This document shows, in pieces, positions 35,401 to 42,836 of a DNA stretch of 64,000 nt (positions within the stretch are counted from its first letter, which is position 1; each line of letters starts with the position of its first letter). Position numbers and translations under genes: made by a program. Origin of the DNA: Bacteroidales bacterium (GTDB lineage Bacteria; Bacteroidota; Bacteroidia; Bacteroidales; UBA932); contig JAFYYW010000021.1 in assembly GCA_017548985.1 (NCBI GenBank), positions 103,015-167,014 of the forward strand, in the 5' to 3' direction. Below the pieces are notes generated by a model. That model ran no database searches. It was not told the DNA's origin and saw nothing but the letters and a program-made list of their open reading frames with translations.

Positions 35401-35699
35401 ATATAGTTGACGGAAAGGCTCAGGCGGTCGAAACTGGCCAGTGTGTCAGGCGGATCCTGGCCGACGACGGAGAACCCGTCCGCGGTCACGTTGAGGTTGG
35501 GGAAGCTCTTGAATACGGATGCCTTGATATTCGAGAACCTGACCTCCCCGTCCACATATTCCGCGGCGTACTTGTTGGCCAACCTGGTCAGGACCTTCGG
35601 GCTCAGCACCACTTGGACCGCCACTGCCAACGCCACCGCCAGCCCGAGGATGGACCAGAGGATAATCTTGAGGGCCAGATGCTTTCCACGCTTGCTCAC
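32400..35699 (-). CDS. AsmA-like inner-membrane/periplasmic protein
   Basis: 1099 residues, with a GTG start at 35699; an ATG at 35701 is out of frame. One N-terminal membrane helix (LALKIILWSILGLAVALAVAVQVVL shown by its first residues, about 8-33) is followed by the AsmA opening SPKVLTRLANKYAAEYVDG and a very long beta-rich periplasmic body. The C-terminal part (about 900-1040; FSGMLDCELAATASIDTAMNI) is the AsmA_2/DUF3971-like region. Relatives are bridge-like lipid-transfer proteins between inner and outer membranes. A basic, low-complexity stretch around 600-640 (RRPRRDSLGQRRPIRP) is unusual. The final residues come from a dispersed repeat. Confidence 0.8.
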   Translation of the reverse strand: MSKRGKHLALKIILWSILGLAVALAVAVQVVLSPKVLTRLANKYAAEYVDGEVRFSNIKASVFKSFPNLNVTADGFSVVGQDPPDTLASFDRLSLSVNYMEALRGKVKVRHAILEHPRIFLHQYDSTRASWDIIKIPSSEDTSSFALPPISVGKVSLEKSPFVEYKNYPDSIAAAVSVDHLTINNLRDHYGIDLDSRISLDMVSTGKMDLPVKIQSEVFPDFDRKVFSVKDLKASLAMLDLQADGMVDMSADSIYIKASAAMDDEPVKDVTKYFGENFPILKKLDTDARLSLDADCDGFYNPKTGKLPELTVHAFVPDSKIAWKGLDEKGRFDLDATAYIRDGILSAEVPDLCLKIKGADVELKGSSEDLLNGDPLLKVDSRLHLVLDSLMRFLPEGTDIRARGNLNGYLKGSFRLSQLDLYNFDKIGLQGSLTSPGIRIRAFGDSLSAFLGRTAVSLGPLSKTSPSDSSSKHVGLTASVDSLSAQYGPSTYFRGRGIRLTARNSEETVKGTKNRHPLTGRIDITSIGMMDLDSCFVGVRESMNTYKLYQAPKDGENTPYLNISSQNKRIFVRESVNRYSMEDAALAVTASPVKSSRQNRGPGFAEGRRPRRDSLGQRRPIRPAHERDFDKKDIRISLGESFSKFIREWNISGNLSVGNGKVITPYMPLENSLAGLEGKFTNNQIDLSSLTLRSGSSDISARGTLSGLRRALSSGRGMLNLDLRLSSDTIDVDELLLAINAGRQFTPPEGNAALSGVDDNEYMEVVKEEAAADSVSLSSLIVVPGNLNAKVNVQAGTIRYSDLETSFASADLEMKDRCLQVSNTLAMTNMGEVFMEGFYATRSKQDITTGFDLMFSNITAEKVIQLFPAVDSIVPMLKAFSGMLDCELAATASIDTAMNIMLPTLNGMVKIDGKDLTLSESEGLDKLRKTLRFKDRDSSYIDKMSVRGIVKENQLEVFPFILKVDRYTLALDGLQGFDQNFKYHVAALKSPIPFRFGVNLGGNFADWRWKLGKAKFKSTKIPLFDDEIDGLRLNLVSSIHNIFDRGIEHAIRRNEEAQQAIEEKKAEVAYSSDLTEDLSEKEVKELEAVEEKDSSPRSE

Positions 35700-35704
35700 A
35701 TCTA

Positions 35705-35712
35705 CAAATTTA
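35705..35712 (-). promoter_or_regulatory. Promoter -7 box TAAATTTG of the AsmA-like gene
   Basis: CAAATTTA on the plus strand reads TAAATTTG on the minus strand, 5 nt before the GTG start codon. It implies an essentially leaderless mRNA and fits with the rpsU terminator just upstream, which makes a separate promoter necessary. Confidence 0.5.
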
Positions 35713-35714
35713 TA

Positions 35715-35746
35715 ACAAAAAAGACAAACCCAGATGGATTTGTCTT
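35715..35746 (-). terminator. Terminator of rpsU
   Basis: On the minus strand, stem AAGACAAA / TTTGTCTT (35746-35739 and 35728-35721) with a 10-nt loop, followed by TTTTTG. It lies 20 nt after the rpsU stop and makes rpsU monocistronic. Confidence 0.8.
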
Positions 35747-35766
35747 CTAAAAATATAAGCGTGTGA

Positions 35767-35961
35767 TTACTGCTCGTCCTGGAGCTGGAGGTGCTGGACG
35801 TAGATGGCTTTCATCCTCGCCGCTCTCTTCTTCACAGAAGGCTTCTCGAAGTTCTTGCGGGCGCGCATCTCGCGGACAGCGCCGGTCTTCTCGAACTTTC
35901 TCTTGAATTTCTTAAGAGCCCTTTCGATGTTCTCGCCTTCCTTGATTGGAACTATGATCAT
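35767..35961 (-). CDS. rpsU: Ribosomal protein bS21
   Basis: 64 residues, highly basic, with the family opening MIIVPIKEGENIERALKKFKRKFEKTG. bS21 sits near the 3' end of 16S rRNA on the small subunit. In Bacteroidota it helps occlude the anti-Shine-Dalgarno sequence, and its own mRNA is one of the few with a strong Shine-Dalgarno; that site is present here (35973-35981). Own promoter and terminator. Confidence 0.97.
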   Translation of the reverse strand: MIIVPIKEGENIERALKKFKRKFEKTGAVREMRARKNFEKPSVKKRAARMKAIYVQHLQLQDEQ

Positions 35962-35972
35962 AACTAATTTAC

Positions 35973-35984
35973 CACCTCCTTTTT
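35973..35984 (-). promoter_or_regulatory. Strong Shine-Dalgarno of rpsU (autoregulatory site)
   Basis: The minus strand reads AAAAGGAGGTG, a 9-base match to the 16S 3' end, 11 nt before the ATG. No comparable site was noticed before the other genes in the window. Published work in Flavobacterium johnsoniae links this feature to feedback control: ribosomes lacking bS21 can use the site and restore bS21 supply. Confidence 0.85.
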
Positions 35985-35997
35985 ATCAAAGCGGGTG

Positions 35998-36005
35998 CAA
36001 AGATA
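35998..36005 (-). promoter_or_regulatory. Promoter -7 box TATCTTTG of rpsU
   Basis: Minus-strand TATCTTTG, 36 nt before the ATG, with a TTTG (36027-36030 in reverse) 21 nt upstream. Confidence 0.7.
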
Positions 36006-36047
36006 TGAAAAATTTCTTAATTTTGTCAAAACAAAAATGTTATTTCA

Positions 36048-37202
36048 ATGGACAGCCCGTTTTTGTACAATAAGTATGTTACAGGCCAGCACTTTATAGG
36101 CCGCAAAGAAGACTGCGCCATCCTCGCCAACCTGCTCTCGCAGGGAGAGAATGTGGTTCTCTGGGAACCGGTAGGAACGGGTAAGAAATCCATTGTCCAT
36201 CAGGTCTTGACCAAGATGAAGGTCTCCGGCGCGAGATTCGTCACCGGGGAGATCACAGCGCTTGACATCCGGTCGAATGAGGCTTTGGCAAGGAGGTTGG
36301 GCTCGGCTGTCATCAGACTTGTGGCCTCAACCCCTGATGAGTATGCCCAAGTGGTTTCCAAGTACCTTTCTGGGACCCATTTCATTTTCGATCCTGCGGC
36401 TTACTCGTCTTCTGACGCGATCCTGTCCACTAATTGGGAAATCAATGACACCGACATCAAGGAAGTGCTCAGGCTCCCATACCGTCTGGCTGAGGACCGG
36501 CATGAGAAGATATTCCTGATCATTGACGAGTTCCAGAACCTTGATCTCACGGATGACGGGGAAAAGTTGTTCAAGCTGATGGAAGAGGTGATCGATGAGG
36601 GCAGGCTTGCCGGGAACAAGAGTTTCTCATATATCTTCCTGGGGTCGATGTTCAACGCCATGAGAGACATTTTCGTGAGGCGCCATTTCTTCTACCGCCG
36701 TGTCGAGCATTTCGCTCTAAGCAAGGTGGACGAGCGGGAGATAGTCGAGCATATCATCAAAGGCTTCCTCGCGAGCGGGAAGGTTATAGATCGTGACCTG
36801 ATTGGTGGAGCATGTCGCTTGTTTAAGTGTAATCTGTTCTACATCAATCATTTCACTTCAATCTGTGATTCCCTTTCCAAGGGATATATCATGGAGCCGG
36901 TACTTCTGGAGGCGTTGGATACCATAATATCCATCCACCGGGGGAGGTTCATCGCCACGATGAATGATCTCACCACTTTCCAGGTCAGCCTTCTCAAGGC
37001 GATCATTGACGGCTACACCAAGTTCAGCACGGCGGAGGTGATCCGTAAGTATTCCCTCAATTCCTCCGCGAATGTCCGGAGACTCAAAGACGCGCTTATG
37101 AAGAAAGAGATCCTCACATTTGTGGGAGACGACGAGCGGCCGGTAATCTTCGATCCTCTCTTTGAGTATTGGCTTAGAAACACCTATTTCAAGAATAACT
37201 GA
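36048..37202 (+). CDS. AAA-type ATPase with C-terminal winged-helix domain
   Basis: 384 residues. It opens with the GQHFIGRKEDCAIL motif usual before the P-loop of archaeal-type/ORC-like ATPases. The P-loop is WEPVGTGKKS (about 39-48), with Lys in place of the usual Ser/Thr directly after GK. Walker B is KIFLIIDEFQNL (about 153-164). The C-terminal region (about 305-384; STAEVIRKYSLNSSANVRRLKDAL) looks like a winged helix, and FDPLFEYWLRN is typical of this family's end. The function is unknown; relatives are scattered as stand-alone genes in Bacteroidales. The sirtuin follows 1 nt after its stop. Confidence 0.75.
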   Translation: MDSPFLYNKYVTGQHFIGRKEDCAILANLLSQGENVVLWEPVGTGKKSIVHQVLTKMKVSGARFVTGEITALDIRSNEALARRLGSAVIRLVASTPDEYAQVVSKYLSGTHFIFDPAAYSSSDAILSTNWEINDTDIKEVLRLPYRLAEDRHEKIFLIIDEFQNLDLTDDGEKLFKLMEEVIDEGRLAGNKSFSYIFLGSMFNAMRDIFVRRHFFYRRVEHFALSKVDEREIVEHIIKGFLASGKVIDRDLIGGACRLFKCNLFYINHFTSICDSLSKGYIMEPVLLEALDTIISIHRGRFIATMNDLTTFQVSLLKAIIDGYTKFSTAEVIRKYSLNSSANVRRLKDALMKKEILTFVGDDERPVIFDPLFEYWLRNTYFKNN

Positions 37203-37203
37203 T

Positions 37204-37905
37204 ATGACGAAGAAGAAAATTGCTGTCCTGACCGGCGCCGGGGTCAGCGCTGAGAGCGGGCTCGCCACATTCAGGGGTTCAGGAGGCCTTTGGGGGGAGT
37301 ATGACCCGCAGGAAGTCGCGTCTATTGAGGGATGGTACAGGAACAGGGGACTGGTCCTGGGTTTCTATAACCAGTTGAGGGTCCAGCTTTCACAGTCGAA
37401 ACCCAATGCCGCTCATCTCGCGATAGCCGGTCTTGAGAAGGATTATGATGTCACTGTCATCACCCAGAATGTTGACAATCTTCATGAGAGGGCGGGCAGT
37501 ACCCGTGTAATACATCTTCACGGGGAGGTCACCAAGGTCCGTCCAGAAGACGGAGTATATGACAGGACATATTCCGAGAAAGAGGTTATAGATGTCGGAT
37601 ACGAGCCGGTCAATCTCGGAGATCTGGCTCCCAATGGAAGCCAGTTGCGGCCCCATATCGTGTTCTTCGGTGAGGCCGTGCCCAAGATAGAGAAGGCCAT
37701 TGACGTTGTCGCTGACGCCGATATCATGCTGATTGTGGGCACTTCGCTGAATGTTTATCCGGCGGCCGGTTTGTATCGCTACGCCAAATCCGGCACCCCG
37801 GTTTATCTTATCGATCCGGAGGATGTCGCCATTTACGACCCTAAGATCACCCATATCAGAGCGGTAGCGACTAAAGGTATGGAGATATTCATAAGCAAAC
37901 TGTGA
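37204..37905 (+). CDS. cobB: Sirtuin-type NAD-dependent protein deacylase
   Basis: 233 residues from the ATG at 37204 (MTKKKIAVLTGAGVSAESG). NAD-binding GAGVSAESGLATFRG, TQNVDNLHERAG (about 85-96), catalytic His in HLHGEV (about 104) and GTSLNVYPAAGL are present. No zinc-binding cysteine tetrad is seen, as in other Bacteroidota homologues. At the position of the class III desuccinylase motif Y-x-x-R the sequence is FYNQLR, so the arginine is shifted by one. The start lies directly after the ATPase gene, and xylB begins 4 nt after the stop. Confidence 0.88.
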   Translation: MTKKKIAVLTGAGVSAESGLATFRGSGGLWGEYDPQEVASIEGWYRNRGLVLGFYNQLRVQLSQSKPNAAHLAIAGLEKDYDVTVITQNVDNLHERAGSTRVIHLHGEVTKVRPEDGVYDRTYSEKEVIDVGYEPVNLGDLAPNGSQLRPHIVFFGEAVPKIEKAIDVVADADIMLIVGTSLNVYPAAGLYRYAKSGTPVYLIDPEDVAIYDPKITHIRAVATKGMEIFISKL

Positions 37906-37909
37906 GAAG

Positions 37910-39400
37910 ATGTTTCTTTTAGGTTACGACGTGGGAAGCTCGTCGGTGAAGGCGAGCCTTGTGGATGTTGACAGCGGCAAATGTGTCGCCAGCGCCTTTT
38001 ATCCCAAACATGAGAGCACGATTATTTCTTTGAAGGCCGGTTGGGCCGAGCAAGATCCCGAGAGCTGGTGGGAGAATCTCAAGCTCGCCACGCGGGATGT
38101 GCTTGATCAGATCCGCGCGGTGAACCCTGGTCAGTCGCCGAAGGATATAGCCGCGATAGGCATCTCTTACCAGATGCATGGACTTGTGTGTCTTGACAAG
38201 AACGGCAAGCTTCTCAGGAATTCTATAATCTGGTGCGACTCCAGGGCTGTTCCTTATGGGGAAGCCGCGTTCCAGGCTCTCGGGAAGGAGAAATGTCTCG
38301 GGCATCTGTTGAACTCTCCCGGCAATTTCACCGCTTCGAAACTGGCCTGGGTAAAGGATAATGAGCCTGATATTTTCGATCGTATCGCCACGATCATGCT
38401 TCCGGGAGATTATATAGCTTATAGGTTGACCAGGGAGCAGAGGACAACGGTGAGCGGCCTGTCTGAGGGGATGTTGTGGGATTTCAAGGAGAATCGTCCC
38501 GCTTCATTCCTGATGGATTGGTTCGGGTTCGATGAGGATTTGCTTCCGGAAATAAGCCCAACCTTCTCAGAGCAAGGCAGAATCGGTTTCGAGGTGGCCC
38601 AGGAACTTGGCCTTCCGGTCGGTATCCCGGTCACGTACAGGGCCGGTGACCAGCCTAATAACGCATTGTCACTTAATGTGTTTGAGCCTGGTGATATAGC
38701 CGCGACGGCCGGGACATCCGGGGTGGTTTACGGAGTGGGAGGAAAAGTCTCTTATGACCCGGAATCCAGAGTAAACACCTTTGCCCATGTCAATCATACT
38801 CCGGACGCCCCCCGTCTGGGGATACTCCTATGCATCAATGGAACCGGCATAGCCAACGCCTGGATCAGGAGAAATGTCGTTCCCCGCGGGATGTCTTACG
38901 TCGAGATGAACGAGGCCGCCGAGGAGACTCCGGTGGGATCCGGTGGAGTATCGGTCTATCCTTTCGGAAACGGGGCTGAACGCATGCTCGGCAACAAGGA
39001 GTTGGGTTTTGGAGTGTCCGGACTCAATTTTAACGTCCACACATGGAAGCATCTTCTCAGGGCCACCCAGGAGGGAATAGTGTTCTCCTTCAATTACGGG
39101 ATTGACATTATGAAGAAGATGGGGATGGACGTCGGGGTGATTAGGGCCGGCAAGGCCAATATGTTCTTGAGCACAATCTTCAGGGACACACTTGCCGCCG
39201 TGACAGGATCGACCATAGAGCTTCTCGACACGGATGGAGCCGCGGGTGCCGCCAAAGCGGCTGGAATCGGGGCCGGTATCTACAAAGATCATAATGAGGC
39301 CTTCGCCACTCTAGAGAGACTCGCTGTGGTTGAGCCGCCGGCAGACCGCTCTCCCTATCTGGACGCTTATTCAATCTGGTTTGACAACTTGAAAATATAA
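37910..39400 (+). CDS. xylB: Xylulokinase (FGGY family)
   Basis: 496 residues. The ATP-grasp-like actin fold starts LGYDVGSSSVKASLVD (about 4-19); SYQMHGLVCLD (about 85-95) contains the xylulose-contacting MHG, and the DGAAGAAKAAGIGAG block (about 444-458) is the FGGY C-terminal nucleotide region. It phosphorylates D-xylulose to xylulose 5-phosphate for the pentose phosphate pathway. xylA follows 25 nt later; no xylose transporter or XylR regulator is in the window. Confidence 0.95.
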   Translation: MFLLGYDVGSSSVKASLVDVDSGKCVASAFYPKHESTIISLKAGWAEQDPESWWENLKLATRDVLDQIRAVNPGQSPKDIAAIGISYQMHGLVCLDKNGKLLRNSIIWCDSRAVPYGEAAFQALGKEKCLGHLLNSPGNFTASKLAWVKDNEPDIFDRIATIMLPGDYIAYRLTREQRTTVSGLSEGMLWDFKENRPASFLMDWFGFDEDLLPEISPTFSEQGRIGFEVAQELGLPVGIPVTYRAGDQPNNALSLNVFEPGDIAATAGTSGVVYGVGGKVSYDPESRVNTFAHVNHTPDAPRLGILLCINGTGIANAWIRRNVVPRGMSYVEMNEAAEETPVGSGGVSVYPFGNGAERMLGNKELGFGVSGLNFNVHTWKHLLRATQEGIVFSFNYGIDIMKKMGMDVGVIRAGKANMFLSTIFRDTLAAVTGSTIELLDTDGAAGAAKAAGIGAGIYKDHNEAFATLERLAVVEPPADRSPYLDAYSIWFDNLKI

Positions 39401-39425
39401 TTGATACAAAAACACAAATATCATT

Positions 39426-40739
39426 ATGAAAGAATATTTCCCGCAAATCGGAAAGATCCCCTTCGAGGGACCTCAGGGCAAGAACCCTTTGGCATTCCAC
39501 TATTATGAACCAGATCGCGTCGTCCTTGGCAAAAGGATGGAAGACTGGCTGAAATTCGCCATGGCTTGGTGGCACACCCTTGGACAGGCGAGTGGGGACC
39601 AGTTCGGAGGCCAGACCAGGGAGTATGAGTGGGACAAGGCTGACTGCCCGATCCAAAGGGCGAAGGACAAGATGGACGCCGGATTCGAGATCATGGAGAA
39701 GCTGGGTATCAAGTACTTCTGTTTCCATGATGTGGACCTTGTCGAAGAGGCTCCCACAATCGCCGAATATGAGGAAAGGATGAGGGTGATCACAGATTAC
39801 GCCCTCGAGAAGATGAAAGCGACCGGCATCAAGCTTCTTTGGGGCACAGCCAATGTCTTTGGTCACAAGAGGTATATGAACGGTGCCGCCACCAACCCGG
39901 AATTCGGTGTTGTCGCCCGCGCCGCTGTACAGATCAAGAACGCCATTGACGCGACGATCAAGCTCGGCGGAACCAACTATGTGTTCTGGGGAGGCCGCGA
40001 GGGTTACACCTCTCTTCTTAACACCCAGATGCAGAGAGAGAAGGACCATCTCGCCAATATGCTTAAGGCAGCCCGAGACTATGCCCGCTCCAATGGCTTC
40101 ACCGGCACTTTCCTCATTGAGCCGAAACCGATGGAACCTACTAAGCACCAGTACGATGTGGACACCGAGACCGTGATAGGTTTCCTGCGCGCCAATGGGC
40201 TTGACAAGGATTTCAAGGTCAATATCGAGGTTAATCACGCCACCTTGGCCGGCCACACCTTCGAGCATGAGTTGGCGGTCGCGGTGGACAATGGCCTTCT
40301 GGGTTCTATCGACGCCAACAGGGGTGACTACCAGAACGGATGGGACACCGACCAGTTCCCTGTCGACCTGTTCGACTTGACTCAGGCCATGCTCCAGATT
40401 ATCCGGAATGGAGGTCTCGGTAATGGCGGCTCCAACTTCGATGCCAAGCTGCGCCGCAACTCCACTGATCCGCAGGACATATTCATCGCGCATATCTGCG
40501 GGATGGACGCCATGGCCAGGGCCTTGCTCGCCGCCGCCGCTATTGTCGAGGAGTCTCCTATTCCCGGAATGGTCGAGAAGCGTTACGCCTCGTTTGATGA
40601 GGGAGAGGGCAAGAGATTCGAGGAAGGGAATATGTCCCTCGAGGAGCTCGTTGAATATGCCAAGACCCATGACGAGCCTGCCCAGAAGAGCGGACAGCAA
40701 GAGCTCTATGAGACTCTTCTGAATTTGTACATCAAATAA
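39426..40739 (+). CDS. xylA: Xylose isomerase
   Basis: 437 residues, the type-II (long) xylose isomerase common in Bacteroidota. Active-site features: FCFHDVDLV with the catalytic His (about 98-106), EPKPMEPTKHQYD with the metal-binding Glu (about 231-243), NIEVNHATLAGHTFEHEL (about 265-282) and GSIDANRGD (about 297-305). It interconverts D-xylose and D-xylulose with two divalent metals. Second gene of the xylBA pair, transcribed in the order kinase then isomerase. Confidence 0.97.
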   Translation: MKEYFPQIGKIPFEGPQGKNPLAFHYYEPDRVVLGKRMEDWLKFAMAWWHTLGQASGDQFGGQTREYEWDKADCPIQRAKDKMDAGFEIMEKLGIKYFCFHDVDLVEEAPTIAEYEERMRVITDYALEKMKATGIKLLWGTANVFGHKRYMNGAATNPEFGVVARAAVQIKNAIDATIKLGGTNYVFWGGREGYTSLLNTQMQREKDHLANMLKAARDYARSNGFTGTFLIEPKPMEPTKHQYDVDTETVIGFLRANGLDKDFKVNIEVNHATLAGHTFEHELAVAVDNGLLGSIDANRGDYQNGWDTDQFPVDLFDLTQAMLQIIRNGGLGNGGSNFDAKLRRNSTDPQDIFIAHICGMDAMARALLAAAAIVEESPIPGMVEKRYASFDEGEGKRFEEGNMSLEELVEYAKTHDEPAQKSGQQELYETLLNLYIK

Positions 40740-40751
40740 TCGCGGGAAAAT

Positions 40752-40782
40752 TTTGCAAGATTCGAGGAATTTGCTAATTTTG
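40752..40782 (+). promoter_or_regulatory. Bacteroidota promoter TTTG-N19-TAATTTTG for rplU-rpmA
   Basis: TTTG (40752-40755) and TAATTTTG (40775-40782) with exactly 19 nt between. It precedes an 80-nt structured leader. Confidence 0.8.
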
Positions 40783-40797
40783 CCGTCCATTTATGGC

Positions 40798-40838
40798 CCG
40801 GAGGCTCCGGAAGACGTACGCGGGGTCGTACGCGCCTC
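40798..40838 (+). promoter_or_regulatory. Structured mRNA leader upstream of rplU, candidate ribosomal-protein leader
   Basis: Two mutually exclusive folds are visible: CCGGA-GGC-TCCGG (40798-40810) next to CGTACG-CGGGGT-CGTACG (40815-40832), or the outer pair GAGGC (40801-40805) with GCCTC (40834-40838) enclosing the second hairpin. The region lies between the promoter and the ATG at 40868. It is not a known family I can name. Confidence 0.45.
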
Positions 40839-40867
40839 AGGCTGAAACTTATAAAGTTTTGTTTTTT

Positions 40868-41179
40868 ATGTACGCAATTGTTGACATTGCAGGCCAGCAG
40901 TTCAAGGTTGAAGCCGGTAACGAGATCTTCGTGAACCGCCTCGCGGCAGCGAAGGATGAGTCCGTTGAATTCGACAAAGTCCTGCTGATTGACTCCGAAG
41001 GGCAGATCCAGCTCGGTAATCCTTACGTTCAGGGTGCCGTCGTGAAGGCCACCGTTCTCGATGACGAGGCGAAGGCTGACAAGGTGCTCGTCTTCAAGAA
41101 AATCCGTCGCAAGGGATTCCAAAAGCTCAACGGCCATCGCCAGAAGCTTTCCAAGATTCGCATCGACGCTATCGCTTAA
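40868..41179 (+). CDS. rplU: Ribosomal protein bL21
   Basis: 103 residues from the ATG at 40868 ([17 protein letters not shown]). 25 additional in-frame codons upstream lie in the structured leader and are not family sequence. Ends with the typical [22 protein letters not shown]. It binds 23S rRNA in the large subunit. Followed 19 nt later by rpmA, the standard pair. Confidence 0.97.
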   Translation: MYAIVDIAGQQFKVEAGNEIFVNRLAAAKDESVEFDKVLLIDSEGQIQLGNPYVQGAVVKATVLDDEAKADKVLVFKKIRRKGFQKLNGHRQKLSKIRIDAIA

Positions 41180-41198
41180 TTTCAAAAGTCACTCGATT

Positions 41199-41459
41199 AT
41201 GGCACACAAGAAAGGACAATCAAGTTCGAAGAACGGCCGTGAGTCCCAATCCAAAAGGCTCGGACTCAAGAAATTCGGCGGTGAGGTCGTGAAGGCCGGT
41301 AACATCATCGTAAGGCAGAGGGGCACTGTCCACAATCCCGACAAGAACGTTGGAATGGGCAAGGACCACACTCTTTACGCTCTCGTGGACGGAACTGTCA
41401 AGTTCACCAAGAAGAAGGAAAACAAATCCTACGTCTCGGTTATCCCTTTTGAGAACTAG
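41199..41459 (+). CDS. rpmA: Ribosomal protein bL27
   Basis: 86 residues starting [25 protein letters not shown], with no N-terminal extension needing Prp cleavage: the protein begins directly with the mature MAHKKG end. The [24 protein letters not shown] block is diagnostic. A strong terminator follows. Confidence 0.97.
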   Translation: MAHKKGQSSSKNGRESQSKRLGLKKFGGEVVKAGNIIVRQRGTVHNPDKNVGMGKDHTLYALVDGTVKFTKKKENKSYVSVIPFEN

Positions 41460-41479
41460 ACTCGGAGGATTGATAGAAG

Positions 41480-41523
41480 AAAAGAGGACTGGCTTCGAGT
41501 TGTCGAATAGGTCCTCTTTTTTT
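41480..41523 (+). terminator. Rho-independent terminator after rpmA
   Basis: Stem AAAAGAGGAC / GTCCTCTTTT (41480-41489 and 41511-41520) with a loop holding a second small stem TTCGA / TCGAA, followed by TTT. Confidence 0.9.
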
Positions 41524-41549
41524 ATTGGAAGATAAATTAGTAAAAGAAT

Positions 41550-42821
41550 ATGCTTACACTCAAGATGCTCCGCGAGGATCCGGAGCGCGTCATAGCGAAA
41601 CTCGCGGTCAAGAACTTTGACGCGAGGGAAATTGTAGGGAAAGTTCTCGAGTTGGACGCTAACAGAAGGGCTCTTCAGACCGAGAGCGACGCTCTGCTCT
41701 CAGAGCAGAAGAAACTCTCCGCGAAGATCGGAGGCCTCATGAAGGACGGGAAGAGGGAAGAGGCTGAAGAAGTGAAGAGGGAAGTGGCCGCTTTGAAAAA
41801 CAAGTCTTCCGAACTCCTTGCCAAGGCTGACGCCAATAACAAGGAGTTGGACGAGACCATAGTCTTGCTCCCGAATATTCCTTGTGACCTTGTTATTCCC
41901 GGCAAAGGCGCTGAGGACAACCAGGTTGTCAAGATGGGAGGCCCGGAGGTCCATCTCCCGCAGGACGCTTTGCCTCACTGGGAACTCGCCAAGAAATATG
42001 ACATCATAGATTTCGACCTTGGTGTGAAGATCACAGGCGCCGGATTCCCTGTCTATAAAGGCAAAGGCGCCAAGCTCCAGAGGGCTCTGATAAACTATTT
42101 CCTTGATTTCAACACGGCCGCCGGCTACAAGGAGGTCGAGCCTCCGGTGGTTGTGAACGCCGCCTCTGGCTTCGGTACCGGCCAGCTTCCTGACAAGGAG
42201 TCCCAGATGTACTATGTCGGCCTGGATGACTTTTATCTTGTCCCGACTGCCGAGGTGCCTGTGACTAACATCTTCAGGGACGTTATCCTTGAGAATGAGC
42301 AGGTTCCGCAGAAGCTCACCGCATACACTCCCTGTTTCCGCCGTGAGGCCGGTTCATATGGGAAGGATGTCAGGGGGCTCAACCGACTGCATCAATTTGA
42401 CAAAGTCGAGATCGTCAGGGTCGAGAAACCTGAGAACTCTTATGCCGCCCTGGATGAGATGGTCGCCCATGTGGAGAAGCTTGTTAACAGCCTGGGACTC
42501 AAATACAGGATACTTCGCCTGTGTGGCGGGGACATGAGCTTCACCTCGGCTATCACTTACGATTTCGAGCTTTGGTCTGCTGCCCAGGGACGTTGGCTTG
42601 AGATTTCTTCCGTGTCTAATTTCGAGACTTACCAGGCTAACAGGCTCCATCTCCGTTATCGTGACGAAGAGGGCAAGATCCAGCTTTGCCATACCCTCAA
42701 CGGCAGCTCTCTCGCCCTTCCGAGGGTTGTCGCCGCCTTGCTTGAGGACAATGAGACTGAGGACGGGGTCAATATTCCCGAAGTCCTGCGTCCCTACACC
42801 GGCTTTGACAAGATTTGCTAG
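41550..42821 (+). CDS. serS: Seryl-tRNA synthetase
   Basis: 423 residues. An N-terminal coiled-coil arm (about 30-105; rich in Lys/Glu heptads) that recognises the long variable arm of tRNA-Ser precedes a class II core. Motif 2 is seen as FRREAGSYGKDVRGLNRLHQF (about 266-286; key FRREAG) and motif 3 as GSSLALPRVVAALLE (about 388-402). It charges tRNA-Ser and supplies Ser-tRNA in the cytoplasm. ruvC begins 15 nt later. Confidence 0.97.
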   Translation: MLTLKMLREDPERVIAKLAVKNFDAREIVGKVLELDANRRALQTESDALLSEQKKLSAKIGGLMKDGKREEAEEVKREVAALKNKSSELLAKADANNKELDETIVLLPNIPCDLVIPGKGAEDNQVVKMGGPEVHLPQDALPHWELAKKYDIIDFDLGVKITGAGFPVYKGKGAKLQRALINYFLDFNTAAGYKEVEPPVVVNAASGFGTGQLPDKESQMYYVGLDDFYLVPTAEVPVTNIFRDVILENEQVPQKLTAYTPCFRREAGSYGKDVRGLNRLHQFDKVEIVRVEKPENSYAALDEMVAHVEKLVNSLGLKYRILRLCGGDMSFTSAITYDFELWSAAQGRWLEISSVSNFETYQANRLHLRYRDEEGKIQLCHTLNGSSLALPRVVAALLEDNETEDGVNIPEVLRPYTGFDKIC

Positions 42822-42836
42822 CCAGACCCCGAACTG

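Noticed and set aside
39401..39425. Operator or catabolite-control site between xylB and xylA
   Set aside because: Only 25 AT-rich bases with no palindrome; nothing supportable.
40793..40867. 25-codon N-terminal extension of bL21
   Set aside because: bL21 begins MYAIVDIAG; the upstream codons coincide with the structured leader directly after the promoter.
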